This document shows, in pieces, positions 33,187 through 34,498 of a stretch of DNA of 34,498 bases. The first letter of the stretch is position 1; each line of letters begins with the position of its first letter. This stretch comes from Coriobacteriia bacterium. Its GTDB lineage: Bacteria > Actinomycetota > Coriobacteriia > Coriobacteriales > Eggerthellaceae. Under the pieces are notes generated by a model. That model was not told the origin of the DNA and did no database searches. It saw nothing but the letters and a program-made list of their open reading frames with translations. The stretch spans positions 2,501-36,998 of the forward strand of contig JAUNOE010000006.1 of NCBI GenBank assembly GCA_030537255.1, in the 5' to 3' direction. Made by a program: the position numbers and the translations under genes.

Positions 33187-34467
33187 TTACTTATAGATGC
33201 GCGGCATGCGATGCGAGAAGCCGATAGTGATTTCGTGCTCGATGGTGGAAGCGCGGCGTGCCATGGTCTCAATGGAGCAGTCGACACTGGGGTGGGGACC
33301 GGCGATGAGCACTTCGTCGCCCACCTGCGGATCCAGCGTGCGATGGCCGGCACGGGTGCGCAGATCGACCTCGAACATACATTGGTCCATGCAGATGTTG
33401 CCCACCTGATGGACCGCACGATCCTGGTAGGCAAAGTCGATCTTGCCCGAAAGCAAACGGGTCAGGCCGTCGCAGTAGCCCAGGGGTACCGTGCAGATCT
33501 TCACGCTGCCAGGGCTGCGATAGTTCATGCCATAGCTGACGCCTTCGCTCATAGGAACCGCCATAACGTTGGTAATGCGTGCATGGACGCTCATGGCGGG
33601 CCTGAGCTCGACAAAGCGATGCGTATCAGGCGCGGGCTGGTAGCCGTAAAGGGCAATGCCCAGACGAACCATGTCAAAGTGGGTCTTGGGATAGCGGTAG
33701 ATGGAAGCGGAGTTGTCACAGTGAACGATTCCCGGGTTCATGCCAGCCTGTTCGATAGCGGCCATGGCATCCCAAAAACGATGCATCTGGCGTTCCCAGT
33801 CGAGGGTTTCCATGCTGTCGGCCGTCGCAAAATGCGTGAAGCAGCCCTCCAACTTCAGAGCGCGATGGAAGCTGACCTGGCGGAGGAACTCGACCACGCG
33901 ATCATGACGCACGCCGATGCGGTTCATTCCCGTGTTGACGGCCAGATGATAGGGAGCCTTCAGGCCGTGGGAATCTGCGCATTCGGCATAGGCGATAGCA
34001 AATTCATGCGTATAGATTGCAGGCATGATCTGGTAGAACAGCAGCAGAGGCACGGCTTCTTCAGGAGGCTGAGACAACATGAGGATAGGCTGATTGAGGC
34101 CAGCCTTGCGCAGCTGAATGCCTTCGTCCACAGTGGCGACACCCAGAAAAGTGGCGCCAGAAGCGGTTGCCGCACGAGCCACCTCAACGGCACCGTGACC
34201 ATAGGCATCCGCCTTGACCACGGCCATCAGGCGGGTTCCCGGCTTGAGCAGACGCTTGGTGGACATCACATTGAACTGGATGGCGGAACGGTCGACCTCC
34301 ACCCATGACCAACGGCGATCCTTCACGCCGATCGATTCCAGCTGCTCTTCGTCGAAGGGCGTTTCTTCGGCAGGCACTTCGTCTTCGCTGGCATGGGAAA
34401 ACTCCACATTGGGGTTGTTCTGCACCGAACGGTTGAAACCAGTAAAGCCATTGATAATCTCTGCCAT
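33187..34467 (-). CDS. alr: Alanine racemase
   Basis: 426 residues from ATG 34467, which has AGGAAGG eight bases before it; another ATG two codons upstream lies too near that site. It makes D-alanine for cell wall. PLP is on Lys85 in AVVKADAYGHG and the second catalytic base is Tyr312 in GVSYGMNYRSP. HCDNSASI near 249 and GNICMDQ near 355 also match. The racemase fold starts only near residue 53; before it is an acidic Glu-rich extension (about 50 residues) not usual in the family. First gene of the alr-udg-nifU operon. Confidence 0.95.
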   Translation of the reverse strand: MAEIINGFTGFNRSVQNNPNVEFSHASEDEVPAEETPFDEEQLESIGVKDRRWSWVEVDRSAIQFNVMSTKRLLKPGTRLMAVVKADAYGHGAVEVARAATASGATFLGVATVDEGIQLRKAGLNQPILMLSQPPEEAVPLLLFYQIMPAIYTHEFAIAYAECADSHGLKAPYHLAVNTGMNRIGVRHDRVVEFLRQVSFHRALKLEGCFTHFATADSMETLDWERQMHRFWDAMAAIEQAGMNPGIVHCDNSASIYRYPKTHFDMVRLGIALYGYQPAPDTHRFVELRPAMSVHARITNVMAVPMSEGVSYGMNYRSPGSVKICTVPLGYCDGLTRLLSGKIDFAYQDRAVHQVGNICMDQCMFEVDLRTRAGHRTLDPQVGDEVLIAGPHPSVDCSIETMARRASTIEHEITIGFSHRMPRIYK

Positions 34468-34498
34468 GAGCATGCCCTTCCTATTCGTAGCTAGAAAG

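Noticed and set aside
32599-34308. 569-codon plus-strand frame across alr and the glycosylase gene
   Set aside because: Antisense shadow of two well-recognised enzymes; no ribosome-binding site or motif.
1-34498. tRNA genes, CRISPR arrays, insertion sequences, prophage genes
   Set aside because: Intergenic regions were scanned by eye for T-loop sequences, regular spacer arrays and transposase motifs; none was found.

Overview
The window looks like chromosomal DNA of a high-G+C anaerobic actinobacterium, most probably class Coriobacteriia (Eggerthellales-like). This is inferred from the gene set (EFR1-type flavodoxin-ferredoxin protein, split glycine dehydrogenase, LutABC and GlcD-type lactate oxidation, COG2509 and HI0933 flavoproteins) and the codon style. 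I could not run a database search. There are no rRNA or tRNA genes, CRISPR arrays, intact insertion sequences or phage genes. Most of the window is housekeeping metabolism, and the odd material is in the intergenic DNA.

Layout, left to right. (1) 17-1138, minus: flavodoxin/ferredoxin protein. (2) 1340-8464, plus: a glycine-degradation operon with three perfect hairpins, a tandem glycine riboswitch and its terminator, gcvT, gcvH, gcvPA, gcvPB, a lipoate ligase that can lipoylate GcvH, and dihydrolipoyl dehydrogenase. The whole glycine cleavage system is therefore under one glycine sensor. (3) 8465-11418: a sodium:alanine/glycine symporter on the minus strand, flanked by two copies of a 201-bp palindrome-ended repeat and by other inverted and hexanucleotide repeats. 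(4) 11419-15041, minus: FMN-binding PPOX protein, dCMP deaminase, serine hydroxymethyltransferase (a second glycine/one-carbon gene) and ribose-5-phosphate isomerase B.

(5) 15237-19559, minus: membrane-anchored alpha/beta hydrolase, glycerol kinase, a monoacylglycerol-lipase-like hydrolase whose stop overlaps the kinase start, and a tRNA threonylcarbamoyladenosine synthase with a TTG start. The lipase and kinase suggest release and phosphorylation of glycerol. (6) 19774-27312: a lactate module. Lactate permease and a GlcD-type FAD dehydrogenase lie on the plus strand and converge on a lutABC operon on the minus strand, covering uptake and oxidation of probably both lactate isomers. A 1.28-kb repeat-rich intergenic region separates permease and dehydrogenase.

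(7) 27634-34467, minus: a COG2509 flavoprotein with two large inserts, an HI0933-family flavoprotein broken by a single-base frameshift, lgt, a small cysteine-rich CW-type protein, a NifU-type iron-sulfur scaffold, a family-4 uracil-DNA glycosylase and alanine racemase.

The best candidate for something undescribed is the 201-bp repeat pair around the symporter. Next are the hairpin series before the glycine riboswitch, the cluster of CGAAA palindromes and repeats before the lactate dehydrogenase, and the degenerate hexamer/dodecamer tracts. I see no clearly new multi-gene system.
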